DNA of 64,000 nt from assembly GCA_947650285.1 (NCBI GenBank), contig CANTFL010001429.1, forward strand, positions 620,001 through 684,000, given 5' to 3'. Made by a program: the position numbers and the translations under genes. Source of the stretch: Hyaloperonospora brassicae (lineage: Eukaryota; Oomycota; Peronosporomycetes; Peronosporales; Peronosporaceae). The first letter of the stretch is position 1, and each line of letters begins with the position of its first letter. The notes under the pieces were generated by a model. That model made no database searches and was not told the origin of the DNA. It saw only the letters and a list, made by a program, of their open reading frames with translations. Below are positions 9,777-19,966 of this stretch, piece after piece.

Positions 9777-11510
9777 TTATACCTTCGTGTAGAAAACTGC
9801 TCCGCACGTCGTATGTGTCTGGACTTGCGCAACGTTCGTCAATTGACCACCTCCAGGATATGCTACAGGACCAACGCTAGTGCTCACAACACATCCACTA
9901 AGCTGACACATCGGCAAGACGTCAGAGCAAACGTCGCCAATACTCTTTGCATGGACAACGTCCTCGACTTCATTCAGAGCTCCAGCAACTATAAACGCAC
10001 CGAATGCACGCTCACTAGCCAAGACCAATCGGGCTTCTGTCCGGCAAAGTGCCTCAACTAGCGCCCGAGATGTTCTTTTCGGTTGATGCGAGGCAAGAAT
10101 GCCGTACGCATTTCTCTGCCAGCCAATTTCTGACAGCGACATCAAGCTGCCTTGCCACCAAAACACGACTTCCAAGCGATCGATTTGCGCCAAGTTTGAG
10201 ACCGCTGACAGCTCGCTTTCAGATACACCGCAACAGGCGAGCACGTGTTCCAGCGGTGCACGGTCTTGGCACGAATACATATTGACGCGTCTGCCCTCTT
10301 CTTCAATCATCCGTCTCTCAGACGGCGCAATGACGTCCACGACGCGAAGCTGCCGGCTTTTTCCCCCATTCTCATGGTCCAGTAGCGCAACAACGTCGTG
10401 CGTCACGACTTGGCTCAGCTCATCGGCTATGCTCGACTGCAGACATTGCATTACGGGCGTGATCGGATAATAGCCACTGGATGCAAACGACCGGATGCCG
10501 ACGTGGCCGTACAGCCGAAGCAGTAGTGTCGAAGGAAAAGCGACTGAGCTCTGCAAACGAGACGATCTCTGCTGCGGTGCCCGAACTTTGTTGCGATTTC
10601 GGCTTCCACGTGCAGTACCAATTGCCTGTGCAGTAGAGTACGTTGCAAGCGGAATGCACTGGTCAGTAAGTGATGAGGACACCGCTCCAACGACTGTAGC
10701 TCCTGGATACCAATTGCCCACTGCTGCAGTCAACTGGCTCGCACTCTGATCGTTGCTGCCAAACAATAGAAACGATGGCTGGACAGAGTCAGTGTCGGCG
10801 TTGTTGATCTTCTTGTCGTAAGCGGCGGCAGGAAATGGGTTCACAAACGAGTGCGTTCGTGAGGCCCGTCTCAGCATCTTTCGGTCAAATGTAGCCATCT
10901 CCAGCGTCGTGTCGGACAAGTGGGCTACTGTAATTGACAAGGTCACGCCACCGGGTGGTCCGTAAACACTGTCTCCAGCCACATTATCAGTCACTTTTTC
11001 CACTCCTGTAACAACTGCATTCCTCGTCAAGATGCCAATGAAGTGGCAACGTGGAGGTACCCATTTCGCTTGTTCCATTATGGCTACAACGTCGTGCCAA
11101 AACTGGCCACGACGCCAGGGCGTGACATCGTCACTGGCTGCTACGAGTAGTATCAAGTTGGGTACAAATCGAGTGTCGACCCAGTGGGAGGCATTCGACC
11201 GCACGAGGTCGAGAGTTTTCGAAACGGTCGCAGCGGGGCCGAGTACCGTCGTGCGCCATTCGGACGACATTGTCTCGGCGGCCGTCGCCACGTTGCGCCA
11301 CTCGGAACACACGCGGCCCAGCGCCCTCGTGTCTCGCCATGTCAGAAATGGCAGTACCTTTTGTGCCCAGAGATCGAACGGTAACGACGACCAGTGAAGC
11401 GGTCGATGCATTTGGTTCCGCGGCGACCGACCGGTGCGCTCCACGCCGCAACGACTGCACGACAGATGCGACGTGCGCACCTGTGTCGACGCCGAGTGGC
11501 ACTTGTTCAT
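9777..11510 (-). CDS. F-box protein with FIST-like domain
   Basis: With the ATG at 11510 the product is 577 residues. Near the N-terminus is an F-box: SSLPFDLWAQKVLPFLTWRD followed by RVCSEWRNVA, expected to bind SKP1 in an SCF ubiquitin ligase. The middle (roughly residues 100-260) and C-terminal half resemble the FIST/FIST_C architecture of FBXO22-type proteins; the C-terminus ends in a GGG-x8-QTHTTCGAVFYTKV stretch. The substrate cannot be read from the sequence. The frame stays open to an ATG at 11651, but that lies against a 16-bp tandem repeat; a TCATTGT initiator-like site near 11566 favours 11510. An ATG at 11411 directly before the F-box is a third option. It is transcribed convergently with the 1516-aa gene, 119 bases apart. 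Confidence 0.75.
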   Translation of the reverse strand: MNKCHSASTQVRTSHLSCSRCGVERTGRSPRNQMHRPLHWSSLPFDLWAQKVLPFLTWRDTRALGRVCSEWRNVATAAETMSSEWRTTVLGPAATVSKTLDLVRSNASHWVDTRFVPNLILLVAASDDVTPWRRGQFWHDVVAIMEQAKWVPPRCHFIGILTRNAVVTGVEKVTDNVAGDSVYGPPGGVTLSITVAHLSDTTLEMATFDRKMLRRASRTHSFVNPFPAAAYDKKINNADTDSVQPSFLLFGSNDQSASQLTAAVGNWYPGATVVGAVSSSLTDQCIPLATYSTAQAIGTARGSRNRNKVRAPQQRSSRLQSSVAFPSTLLLRLYGHVGIRSFASSGYYPITPVMQCLQSSIADELSQVVTHDVVALLDHENGGKSRQLRVVDVIAPSERRMIEEEGRRVNMYSCQDRAPLEHVLACCGVSESELSAVSNLAQIDRLEVVFWWQGSLMSLSEIGWQRNAYGILASHQPKRTSRALVEALCRTEARLVLASERAFGAFIVAGALNEVEDVVHAKSIGDVCSDVLPMCQLSGCVVSTSVGPVAYPGGGQLTNVAQVQTHTTCGAVFYTKV

Positions 11511-11650
11511 GGTACAGTGTACCACCTGGCCGTATGGTGGCACATGGTACCGCACGGCACAACAATGAGGAACCGCCCGAGTGTGTGTGGCATGTAGAAA
11601 GCAAAGCGTGAAGCGCCTGGTGAGGTGTGGCACTAAAGCGAGGGTAAACA

Positions 11651-11713
11651 AGGCTCGTTGTGTACGAGGCTCGTTGTGTACGAGGCTCGTTGTGTACGAG
11701 GCTCGTTGTGTAC
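11651..11713 (+). repeat. 16-bp tandem repeat, four copies
   Basis: Four near-perfect copies of GAGGCTCGTTGTGTAC run head to tail (11651-11665, 11666-11681, 11682-11697, 11698-11713). They lie just upstream of the F-box gene, between it and the MAPEG pair. The unit is not a multiple of three. It may be a recent slippage array in the promoter. Confidence 0.9.
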
Positions 11714-12399
11714 ATTGACGTTTCCTGCAAGAGCAGTCTATGTGGTGGCAGGGCCACTACTGGCCCTCTGCGTTTCTGTTTTGATCAATTTCGTGCGCTG
11801 GAGCGCGTCATCGGATGCATGCGTTGCCCATCGTGAGCAGAAGGACACCGCAGATGGTGCAGAAGGAGGAAAAGCGTGTGCTGTCATTGCTCGCTGCTCG
11901 CTCGCTCCGGTCGTCGGATCAGACAGCGTCTGCCTATCCAGTGTCCGTTGGGACTTTCGCTTGCACTTGTAGAGGAGGTTTCACTGATGGCCAGGGTGTG
12001 TAAACATGGCCTATCTTTGGCTGGTAGTGAAGTCTATTATCTCTAGAACGGCTGACAGGGAAGTCTTTTGTCAGCAGAACGGCTGGCTGGGGAACACTAA
12101 CAAAGTCACACGTGATCGATAGTTGAGACTGCACCCTATAGCACCCAAACGGCAAGCGCAATGCCAGCCGCGGTCGGTTGTGACACCAGACTGGTTATTT
12201 GTCACGCCCGAGAGCTAGTCATCACAGCGCCATATGCAGACACTTAGCGGACGCAGCTTTTGCGCAACTCTGACCTGCCTCAGCAGAACACGTCAGCAAG
12301 AGAGCGTTGGCTGGTGGTAGGCATTGTCGATTTCGCACACTCGAGCGCCAAGCTTTCTTTCAGCCACAGCCGCACTTCTTTTCAACCGGAAAAGACTTA
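11714..12399. other. Intergenic between divergent genes
   Basis: Separates the F-box gene (minus) from the first MAPEG gene (plus). No coding signal was seen. An AGTTGAGACT...GGCAGGGCC-type mixed sequence is present but no motif is strong enough to call. Confidence 0.4.
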
Positions 12400-12429
12400 C
12401 ACCACCACCACCACCACCACCATCACCAC
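12400..12429 (+). repeat. CAC trinucleotide run in the MAPEG leader
   Basis: A run of CAC/CAT triplets immediately before the ATG at 12434. Read in frame it would add a Thr-rich tail ahead of the conserved N-terminus, so it is more likely 5' untranslated sequence. Confidence 0.7.
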
Positions 12430-12433
12430 TGTC

Positions 12434-12901
12434 ATGCAGGAGATTACGGACGTCAAACTGTTTGCCCTGAGCGCTGCAGTGCTCTATATAAAGTTCTTGG
12501 TCTGTACGATGGTCCAAGGCCGAAAGGCATTCGCTGCCGGCACGCGCATGGCAGAGGACAGCAAGCTACCGCTGGCTATGAACGTCCAACAAGATGGGTT
12601 CATTGATCTCACGGACACCCATGTTCGCACAGCGGTCGAGGAGGAAATCCGGTGGAAACGGATCATCCAGAACGACCTCGAGTCGATGCCGATGGCTTAC
12701 GTCGTGTTCTGGAGCGCCATCTGCGTCGGGGTGAACGCCGATATCACCAGGGTGCTGCTTTTGGTCTACTCGATCGCGCGGATCGGACACACCATCGTCT
12801 ATGCTCAGAGCTTGGCCCGCGCTCGCTTGTTCTTCTGGGTCGTTGGCACGTTGTGCATCGTCACGGGTGCCGTGGCCATTGTCGTCGCTGCGTTAGCTTA
12901 G
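12434..12901 (+). CDS. MAPEG-family membrane protein (MGST1-like), copy 1
   Basis: A 155-residue integral membrane protein of the MAPEG family, closest in layout to microsomal glutathione S-transferase 1: a first hydrophobic helix, a polar loop with basic residues, then the signature RIIQNDLESMP (compare the RxxxNDLEN(I/L)xP motif of MGST1), followed by three more hydrophobic segments. It probably conjugates glutathione to lipophilic compounds or reduces lipid hydroperoxides at ER or mitochondrial membranes. The ATG at 12434 is chosen because the paralog at 13714 begins with the same M-x-(E/G)ITDVK(L/A)FALSA motif; the frame is open further upstream but only through CAC repeats. It is a tandem duplicate of the next gene, same strand, 812 bases apart. 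Confidence 0.85.
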   Translation: MQEITDVKLFALSAAVLYIKFLVCTMVQGRKAFAAGTRMAEDSKLPLAMNVQQDGFIDLTDTHVRTAVEEEIRWKRIIQNDLESMPMAYVVFWSAICVGVNADITRVLLLVYSIARIGHTIVYAQSLARARLFFWVVGTLCIVTGAVAIVVAALA

Positions 12902-13677
12902 TTAAAAGAACGGTATTGATATGAAGGCAGTGGTGACAACCTTATTTCTCAAACAGACTCAACGATCCATGTCATCGTTTTCTCAACTCTTTCGCAATTG
13001 TATGATGCAATGCATGCTGGCATGCAAACTTCCCTATCGACGTTCCTCACTTCATGGATAGTTGTTACCCATTACGTGGTAACACACACACACACACCTT
13101 TAGATGCCACGCTACCGAGCGACTTTCACTCCGCAGCACTCAGCAAATCATGCACGTCAACGGTTGGCAAGTGTTAGTCGTATGACCTCACTTGCCACGC
13201 AACTCGGAGACGTCAAACGTACGCTTGATAAACTTGCAAGAATACAGAAAACAACCATGTGCACAACACAACCTCAGTCGCCATTACCGACGCTCTCGTC
13301 TTCTCGTCACTTACCCAGAAACGTCTAGCGTTTGAACGCGCTTGGACGCGCTACTTCACCGTCTGCTTTTTGGACACAATCCGTAAAAGGTCGTCCATGG
13401 TCTGCCAAACAGGTCAAAGCTTGCCGCGACTACCACTATCATCGTATTGGCTAACGTAGTAATGGCCACATTTGCAGCTTGAAGTCGCGTGTGTTTGTTA
13501 CTAGCCACGTATTCAACAGAGCTGCGGTCAGCCACGGGACACGCCTTCGATAGACCCCCCCCCACCAACCGATAGCGTTTCGTTGCGTCCGGCCAATGTC
13601 TTTCTATCCATCTAGCCACGTCTTTAATGCTCCTTCCGAAACGGACGTTGTAGCCATCTCGATTGAGATGCTGCAAG
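12902..13677. other. Spacer between tandem MAPEG genes
   Basis: Contains an (AC)n run near 13083-13097 and an eight-C tract near 13555. No gene was seen. Part may be the decayed upstream region copied with the duplication. Confidence 0.4.
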
Positions 13678-13697
13678 TGATCATTCCTGAACTTCTT
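13678..13697 (+). promoter_or_regulatory. Oomycete initiator-type core promoter
   Basis: TGATCATTCCTGAACTTCTT matches TCATTYY plus a flanking A(A)(C/T)TT element. It lies about 32 bases before the ATG at 13714, which suggests a very short leader and fixes that start. Confidence 0.65.
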
Positions 13698-13713
13698 CTG
13701 CACGTCTTACGCC

Positions 13714-14163
13714 ATGAACGGCATTACGGACGTCAAAGCCTTTGCGCTCAGTGCTACTATGCTCTACATCAAGTTCCTCGCGTCCACAATGGTCCAAGGA
13801 CGCAAAGCTTTTGCAGCCAACACGCGGCTGCCAGAGGACAAGACGCTCGTGTGCACGATGGGGCTCACTCTCGACATGGACGAAAAGGCAGTCAAGGCAG
13901 CGCAGGAGGACGAGATGCGCTGGAAACGTATCGTCCAGAACGACCTCGAGTCGCTACCGCTTGCGTTCATTGTCTTTTGGAGCGCAATTGCGGTGGGCGT
14001 TGCCCCCTCGGTGATCAAGACGCTACTGCTGATTTATACAGCAGCACGGGTTAGTCATACTGTCGTCTACTCGATGGCCATGCCGCGTGCTCGCATGGCT
14101 TGCTGGATGACAGGCACGTTCTGCATTGTCGCGGCCGCACTTCACACAGTGATTTTGATTTAA
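13714..14163 (+). CDS. MAPEG-family membrane protein (MGST1-like), copy 2
   Basis: A 149-residue paralog of the gene at 12434, alignable end to end: NGITDVKAFALSATMLYIKF, then MVQGRKAFAA, then the signature RIVQNDLESLP, then hydrophobic helices ending in a Val/Ile-rich C-terminus. The most variable part is the first loop after RKAFAANTR. Expected role: glutathione-dependent transferase or peroxidase in membranes. The start is supported by an initiator element 32 bases upstream. It converges on the small Cys-rich gene at 14408, with a GTA-rich spacer between. Confidence 0.87.
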   Translation: MNGITDVKAFALSATMLYIKFLASTMVQGRKAFAANTRLPEDKTLVCTMGLTLDMDEKAVKAAQEDEMRWKRIVQNDLESLPLAFIVFWSAIAVGVAPSVIKTLLLIYTAARVSHTVVYSMAMPRARMACWMTGTFCIVAAALHTVILI

Positions 14164-14225
14164 ACAATGAAAAAGCGAGCTGTTTTGAACACTTTCCACG
14201 TTTAGTCTTGCAAAAAACCTCGAGC

Positions 14226-14407
14226 GTAACAAGCAGTAGTAGTTTAGTGATTGAATAGTAGTACAGTAGGTTAAAGAATAGTAAAAGAGGCAAAATAGTA
14301 GGACGATATAAAAGTAGTAGGGTGGCATAGCAGTAGTAGTAGGAGGCGAAAGCAGTAGTAAAGACAAAACTTGTAGAAGAGGTAAAAAGTAGTAGGACTA
14401 TTTTTAC
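14226..14407 (+). repeat. AGTAGTAG-rich low-complexity spacer
   Basis: Dense imperfect GTA/AGTAG/GAGG motifs on the plus strand between two convergent genes. It is purine-rich on one strand, has no coding content, and may serve as a 3' transcribed spacer or terminator region. No unit length is regular. Confidence 0.6.
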
Positions 14408-14652
14408 CTACTGAACCGAGCACCACGCTGCCGGCTCCTGGCCAGAAAGGTAGTGTTTGCCGCTCTCCCAGTTCGGACAACGGTCGCTCACCGTTACACC
14501 TGTGCAACACCCCACAGACCTGTTAAAATGCGCACAAATGAACATCTACCCACTCTTCCGCAACACGCACCGTTCAGCGCGCTCTCAATGTGCCAACCGC
14601 AGCCTCTCCACGTGGGTTTGTGGCACGTCGGGCACTCGATCTTCACACACAT
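14408..14652 (-). CDS. Small CxxC-GCGxH protein, spliced (copy 1)
   Basis: Two exons, 14571-14652 and 14408-14499, flank a 71-bp intron (14500-14570) with GTGCGT donor and GCACAG acceptor. The 57-residue product begins MCVKIECPTCHKPTWRGCGW, continues HIESALNG, and after the splice has VSDRCPNWESGKH and a 14-residue tail. The spacing C-x4-C-x2-C-H-x3-W-x-GCG-x-H...RC-x-NW suggests zinc binding. The family resembles tiny conserved Cys-rich proteins known from fungi, plants and bacteria (CxxC...TWxGCGxH); its function is unknown to me. Proof of the splice is the paralog at 15989, which has an intron at exactly the same codon phase. The stop is TAG at 14408-14410. Confidence 0.82.
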
Positions 14653-15988
14653 CTTGACGGCGCTCCGATTGAGTGTAGTTGAAAGGACAGCCGTAATTTT
14701 GTGAATGACGGAGTAGGCACAAGCGTGCGCATAGACAGACGGTCATGTAAAATAAGCCTTTACGTTGCAGCTTCCATTCACTTCAACGGGCAAATGCATC
14801 TGCGAAGGTTCCTGCATTGTGCACTACATTCATCGAGGATTGTCAATCGTATGCAAACATGCGCCATCAGGCTGTGCTGTGCACAACTATGCCAAAACAT
14901 GTCGGCGTCCACGCGATCAAAATGGTTGCATGACTCGATGGAATATTCGCGCAATCGACCAAATCGGAAGGTGGCTTCGTGAGCGAGCACGCTAGTGGTC
15001 TGCGTGGGTGCGCAACAAGAGACGAAGTCTGGCAATGATCTTCACACGTTTGTAGCAAATGGCAATGCGCTGCAGTAGCCAGTCGACTGCGAAAAATTAC
15101 CCTTCGAACTCACGACAGGCGGTTTCCAAACTACTAGGTTAATATGGGCGTTCAGTAATGATCAGACATGACATACGTTAACGACCTACCAGCAAGCACA
15201 CTCCACTTGGGGCGAAACATACATACATCACAAAGGAGTGGTATGTCATGTATTGCATCGTGCGAGGGAGGATCATATGTATCGCACAAATACCTGAGTT
15301 ACAATGTCATATGCTGCAGTACTACCCCACGAGCTCTTCGACTTTAACATAACTCTTCTTTACACCTGCCCAGGTATGCTGGAAACGCAAAAATTCATCG
15401 AGCTGCGACTTGCTATTCATGTTATTGTGCGTCCGGTCCTCGTTGTTTACACTCATTACTTCGTCGTTGAAAGGTATTCGTTTCGTCAAGTGTCCAACTG
15501 ATTTGCGCTAGCACTGGACTGGACGCGGACAATCTCTGAAAACGCGGTTAGCAGCACACGAGGGACAGTCGTTATTTGCTTGTCCAACCAAGAGATTGTG
15601 GCGTACGATGAGCATGAGCTACTTACCCGGACCCGACAAACCTTGCCCGAGAGCACGTGCACTACGGACGAACAATAGAACGCGCATACGGCCCTGAAAC
15701 TTCACATTTAGCACTCAATCACTCGCTCTGTTGTAAGGCAACATGGCTGGAACGTTGAGGGCCAAGAGAAGACGAAAACAGTGCTTTCGATGCAGATATC
15801 CATTTTAGCTCTTGAGCAACTTGTGCTTGTTTGGCGAATCCGTTGAAACTACCGTTGAGGTGGATATGCGATTGAACAGGTACTCATGCGAAATGATCCG
15901 ACACCAGCACGTCGTCACTCATTCGCAAATTCACTGGACCACAAGCGCAAGCGAGCGAGAGACTGTAAATAATTGCTTTGATCTAAAC
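14653..15988. other. Intergenic between the two small Cys-rich genes
   Basis: No intact gene was seen. A 76-codon frame on the plus strand (14765-14995) has eight cysteines, including KCICEGSC and CKHAPSGC; it could be an exon fragment of a zinc-finger protein, but there is no partner exon and no initiator. Confidence 0.4.
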
Positions 15989-16202
15989 ATGTGCATGAAA
16001 GTGGAGTGCTCTACGTGCCACAAGGCCTCGTGGAAGGGCTGCGGGCTGCACATTGACTCTGCTCTTACCGGTACGTGTCTTCTTTGCAAGTTTGTACCGA
16101 TAAAGAATACAACGAGAGTTGTTCTAATGGACTGTCGTGCCCGTCGAAACAGGTGTCAAGGAACAAGACCGCTGTCCCAACTGGAAAACGGGCAAACACT
16201 GA
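15989..16202 (+). CDS. Small CxxC-GCGxH protein, spliced (copy 2)
   Basis: Exons 15989-16070 and 16153-16202 surround an 82-bp intron with GTACGT donor and AAACAG acceptor. The 43-residue product starts MCMKVECSTCHKASWKGCGL, continues HIDSALTG, and ends VKEQDRCPNWKTGKH. Cysteines are at 2, 7, 10, 18 and 35, histidines at 11, 21 and 43. It is paralogous to the gene at 14408: same length to the C-terminal GKH, same intron position (after the first base of a glycine codon), and different intron lengths. The frame read without splicing gives a spurious 169-codon ORF. Probable zinc-binding miniprotein; role unknown. Confidence 0.83.
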
Positions 16203-16574
16203 CGGGGCGTACACCACGTGCTACAAACCGCTTTCGAGAGTGCATAGTAACCACTGCCGTGTTCCAGCCGACCGTCCGGATACACCAACAAAGATACGCT
16301 AATGTTTCAACATGGAGATGAAGGCGATAGCAGCAGAGATTCATTCACTGCAGTCGTAGCTGTTCTTCTGCTTGTTATTGGAGAAATTGGTGTCGGAAGG
16401 CCAGCAGCAATCACACTACGTGACAATAATCACTACAAGGGCAGATACACACGCGCACTCAGCCCACGACGTGCTGCTAGATCCACCCAGCCAACAACAT
16501 CGCTGCATGGCGCTGGCCATCACTACAGTCGCGGGCGGCCTCATCCTCTACCGACTCGCCCACACTCGTGTCGT

Positions 16575-17645
16575 CTACACTTTGTACGCAACCAAAGGCG
16601 ACGTCTGCAGTCCTTCGACCGCCAACGTCTCTCGCACCGACAACGCAGAGACCGTCGCCACTGGCGTACGCGGCACCGCCTGTTTGCTCGCAAACGTCGC
16701 CCCTTCGTCGACCACTGGCAACGCCGCGTCCGCCTCTCGACTAAAGCTCCGCAAGCTCCGCGACGCCCGTTTCGATCGTGGCCGCCCCATGTCGACGCTG
16801 CACTTTGCTCGCATCACTGGCGACGGCGTACACAGATTGAACGCCAGTGCCGTTGGGCGTTTGCCACTGCCGCTCGCGACCGCCAGTCGCCGCCGCGCGT
16901 TACTGGACCGCACGAACGTGCGCTCGGACTGCCCCACGAGCATCGCCGCGGCAGTGGACCTCGTCTTCTTCTCCTCCTTCTCCTCCTTCTGCGGCGTCGC
17001 CAGTAGCGTCGGCGCTGCTGCGGGGACGAGTAACCTGCGCATGCGCTTGCAAAACCACTCCATGTCGTGCAGCGCCGCGTCAAACAGCAGCCCCACAACG
17101 CCACAGTCAGTGGCCACGCGGACGTTCACGACGTCGTCGTCCACGAGCACAGTGTCGCGATTGCAAATGGCGTCGCCCGAGCGCTCGTGGACCGCCAGAG
17201 CGGCCGAGACAATGAACGGCACTTTGAACGCGCGGTCGAGCGGACGGCCGTCGGCCAGAGGCCCATCGGGGAAGAACGACGTCGTCTCGCGCGCGTGAAC
17301 GGCCCACGAGCGGTCGTCGCCGCGGACGATGAGCTGCGCGGCCACTGACGGCGGGAAACTCTGCCGCAAGACGTCCTGAATGAGTGCGACTTGCGGACTG
17401 AACGTGACGATCGCCACGTGCACGTGGGCGTCGCAGAGCAGCGGCACAAGGAGCAGAAAGAAGCGGCGCACGTGCAGCTGGAGGTCGGCCGCCGAGGCGG
17501 TCCATTGGCCGCCCGTGTGCACTGTCACGAACGTCGCGTCAAAGTCAATGCAGACGAGTTTGGCGCCGATGTGCTGCAGAGTGGCAGCCGCTTCGAGCGC
17601 GTGGGCTTCGACGGGGTCGACGCTCGGCCGACGGCTGGAGGGCAT
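16575..17645 (-). CDS. HAD-superfamily phosphatase-like protein
   Basis: A 356-residue protein. Motif I is CIDFDATFVTVHTG (D34-x-D36-x-T38), which supplies the nucleophile and acid/base pair of HAD phosphatases. Motif II is probably VAIVTFSPQ (Thr/Ser after a hydrophobic strand). The metal-binding motif IV is VLVDDDVVNVR, around residues 170-180. The region after about residue 220 is low-complexity: Lys/Glu-rich, then Ser/Arg/Pro-rich, and probably disordered. Substrate unknown. An internal GAG/AAG-type stretch encodes KEEKEEKK. The start is the first ATG after a GC-rich leader; no strong initiator is seen. The stop codon lies 370 bases beyond the small Cys-rich gene's end, so the two genes converge. 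Confidence 0.75.
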   Translation of the reverse strand: MPSSRRPSVDPVEAHALEAAATLQHIGAKLVCIDFDATFVTVHTGGQWTASAADLQLHVRRFFLLLVPLLCDAHVHVAIVTFSPQVALIQDVLRQSFPPSVAAQLIVRGDDRSWAVHARETTSFFPDGPLADGRPLDRAFKVPFIVSAALAVHERSGDAICNRDTVLVDDDVVNVRVATDCGVVGLLFDAALHDMEWFCKRMRRLLVPAAAPTLLATPQKEEKEEKKTRSTAAAMLVGQSERTFVRSSNARRRLAVASGSGKRPTALAFNLCTPSPVMRAKCSVDMGRPRSKRASRSLRSFSREADAALPVVDEGATFASKQAVPRTPVATVSALSVRETLAVEGLQTSPLVAYKV

Positions 17646-17806
17646 GACCCCCGGCGAGACACGGAGTGCACTTTATCGATAGGACCGACAGGAGAGGGGA
17701 CGGACCGGTAGACCGATAGACTGATGGGAGGAGAGCGGCGGACTGTCAGACCTGATGTGGATTCGATTACGAAGCGACAATTAACGTGTACTTTCGGTGC
17801 GCGAGA

Positions 17807-17810
<4 letters not shown>

Positions 17811-17838
<28 letters not shown>
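17811..17838 (+). repeat. GA dinucleotide run
   Basis: A microsatellite of GA/AG units upstream of the HAD gene, preceded by GAAAGAGA. No gene content. Confidence 0.9.
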
Positions 17839-19958
17839 TGAGGGAGTGTGGGGTTGGTGCCATGTTATGAAGAGCGTCAGTGGCGTTGGGAGTGACTGGA
17901 CGGCTGGAGGTGAAGCGATAGAAGAGAGAGAGAGAGCGGTGGATTGATGGCGAAGGTGTCGACGTGTTTGCCCTTGTTGTGCGGGTGGTATGCTTTGGCA
18001 CGACGGGTTTTCGAGAAATGCAGGCGGAGGCTGTGCGTGTTTCGGCAGTGTTGTTGCAACGGTCGATTGAGGCTCTGGTTGACTGGGAGACACTTTCATG
18101 CAAGAAGAGCATGAGAGTGTGCGGCTGTTCGAGCTGTTCGAGCTGTTCGAGCAGCAGAAAGAGGGAAGAGCTCATGCAGTGACAATTATTATTGATCGCG
18201 CGGTGCTTTATGATCGTCGGGGGGTTGACTTGGCCGACAAATGTCCGCGAAACACGGCAATTACGATGCGACTGAAGGGAAAACAACGACCGAGCGATGT
18301 GATTGCGAGCCAATCAGTGGTCTGTTTTTATGAGGATATAGTGAATGTACCAGAATATCACGAAAGTAAAACGATGCACACCTGACAATCACGAAAATAA
18401 AAAGATGCTCTGAATAATTTAAAATTGCTTCGAATAATCAAAAAGCGCTGCGACTAATATAATAAAAAAGGCACCACGGATGTTAATTAAACGACCGACC
18501 ATCCACACGCATGGGGTCATTCCTATACGCTCACGTTTATCTGCTTCCTTTCCTCTCTTCTTTCATTGACTAGAAGCCAGTACATATGGTTGTTAACCGT
18601 TGCACAGCACAAAGAACAAGGTGCGTTGGCGCTCCAAACGTAGCTCAAGAGCGCTGTTTGTCGTTCATACGGCCACGTTGCTTTATGTGAGTTGGCATTG
18701 TAGTAACGTGTAGCTCTCGTCTCGGCAAATCGATTGGTCGAATGAGACGAGACAGCGCCGTGTTCACATGGCAAGTACACAATGCATTGTCAAGTGTCTA
18801 AGGCACGACCAGCCGCAGCATGAGATGGCGCAAAGACACGCAGAATTAGTTTGGGGCAAGATAGTGTACAGCAGACGGAATAATGTTGGCTGGAATGAGG
18901 CCGTACCACTCAAAACCGCTCACATCTCAACATTTCGGGAGCGTTGACGTATCTCCTATAGCTGGAGGACATTTCTGCTTTCTTTCAGCTGTGTCGAATT
19001 AGCGAGGGAGTTACTCAAACGCTGAAGTTCATGGTTACATCGTTGACTGCAGCGTTCGCATTAATTTGCTTTAAATTTGCGGATCTTGATACTCCTTGTA
19101 ATTGGCTAATACTTAACAGGAAAAGCAGAGCAATTTTGTCGGTGGGTCCAATATAGGCAAAAAAGGCAAGCTGACCAACATAGCAGTAGTCATGTTGTAT
19201 GCAGACTGATTCATAAAGCCGAAGTTTGCTCGAATCAAAACGAAACGGACAGTTATATGTTTGATAGAGCTCGATTGATGCTTGGACGATACTTTTGGAG
19301 CTGCTGCGATTTATGCAACCTTTTCCCCGAAGAAGCGGCAAGTTTGCTTTTCCTCGTCGTCACCTTTTAGAGCTGGTGCTGCATGTGCGAAAATGAGGAT
19401 GGTCGTCTATGATCAAGATATGCGAGGTAAGGTCCTTTACAGGCTAGTGCCAAATTGTTTGACCGACAGAAGGAGAAAATGCTATATGCTTACAAAGTGA
19501 GAATCGAATCAAAAGACAGTTTCATTTTGTTGCTTGATCGAACATGTGTACGATGTACGGAAAGATGCCTACACTATATTCATGACGCATTCTGTCTACC
19601 CGGGTTGACACTGGATACTGATGATTGCATCACAGATAGTTCGTGTAGTGAGGCAACGTATAAGCCTGTCAATAATTCTTATAGCATAGAATGAGGCGAT
19701 CAACGAGTACACAAAGCTGTCTGGCAGGGCCAGACCACCGCGAGTGCTCAATCCCTTTTACATTGCTACAATGTGTGTGCATCGCAACGCGTCCACTGAA
19801 AGATTTCGATGTGCTTATCAGCATGTTAAGGTCAAGCTTTTAGTATGCTGCACACTTGGTATAGACACATTTACAATCTCACGGTATATTTCTTCTTCTT
19901 AATTCAAAGCCCGTCTTTGTGTTTTTCTTGACCTTATGGAGAGCTCCGTCTTTTTTAA
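17839..19958. other. Intergenic, no gene seen
   Basis: Contains three 9-base copies of GAGCTGTTC near 18124-18151 and AT-rich sequence beyond 18.4 kb. Open frames here lack recognisable domains. Confidence 0.4.
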
Positions 19959-19966
19959 TAAATTTT

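Noticed and set aside
14765..14995. Cys-rich 76-codon frame as a secreted protein
   Set aside because: No clear signal peptide, no initiator, and no exon partner; left as spacer.
15812..16321. 169-codon unspliced frame
   Set aside because: It reads through the 82-bp intron of the small Cys-rich gene; the spliced product is conserved with its paralog.
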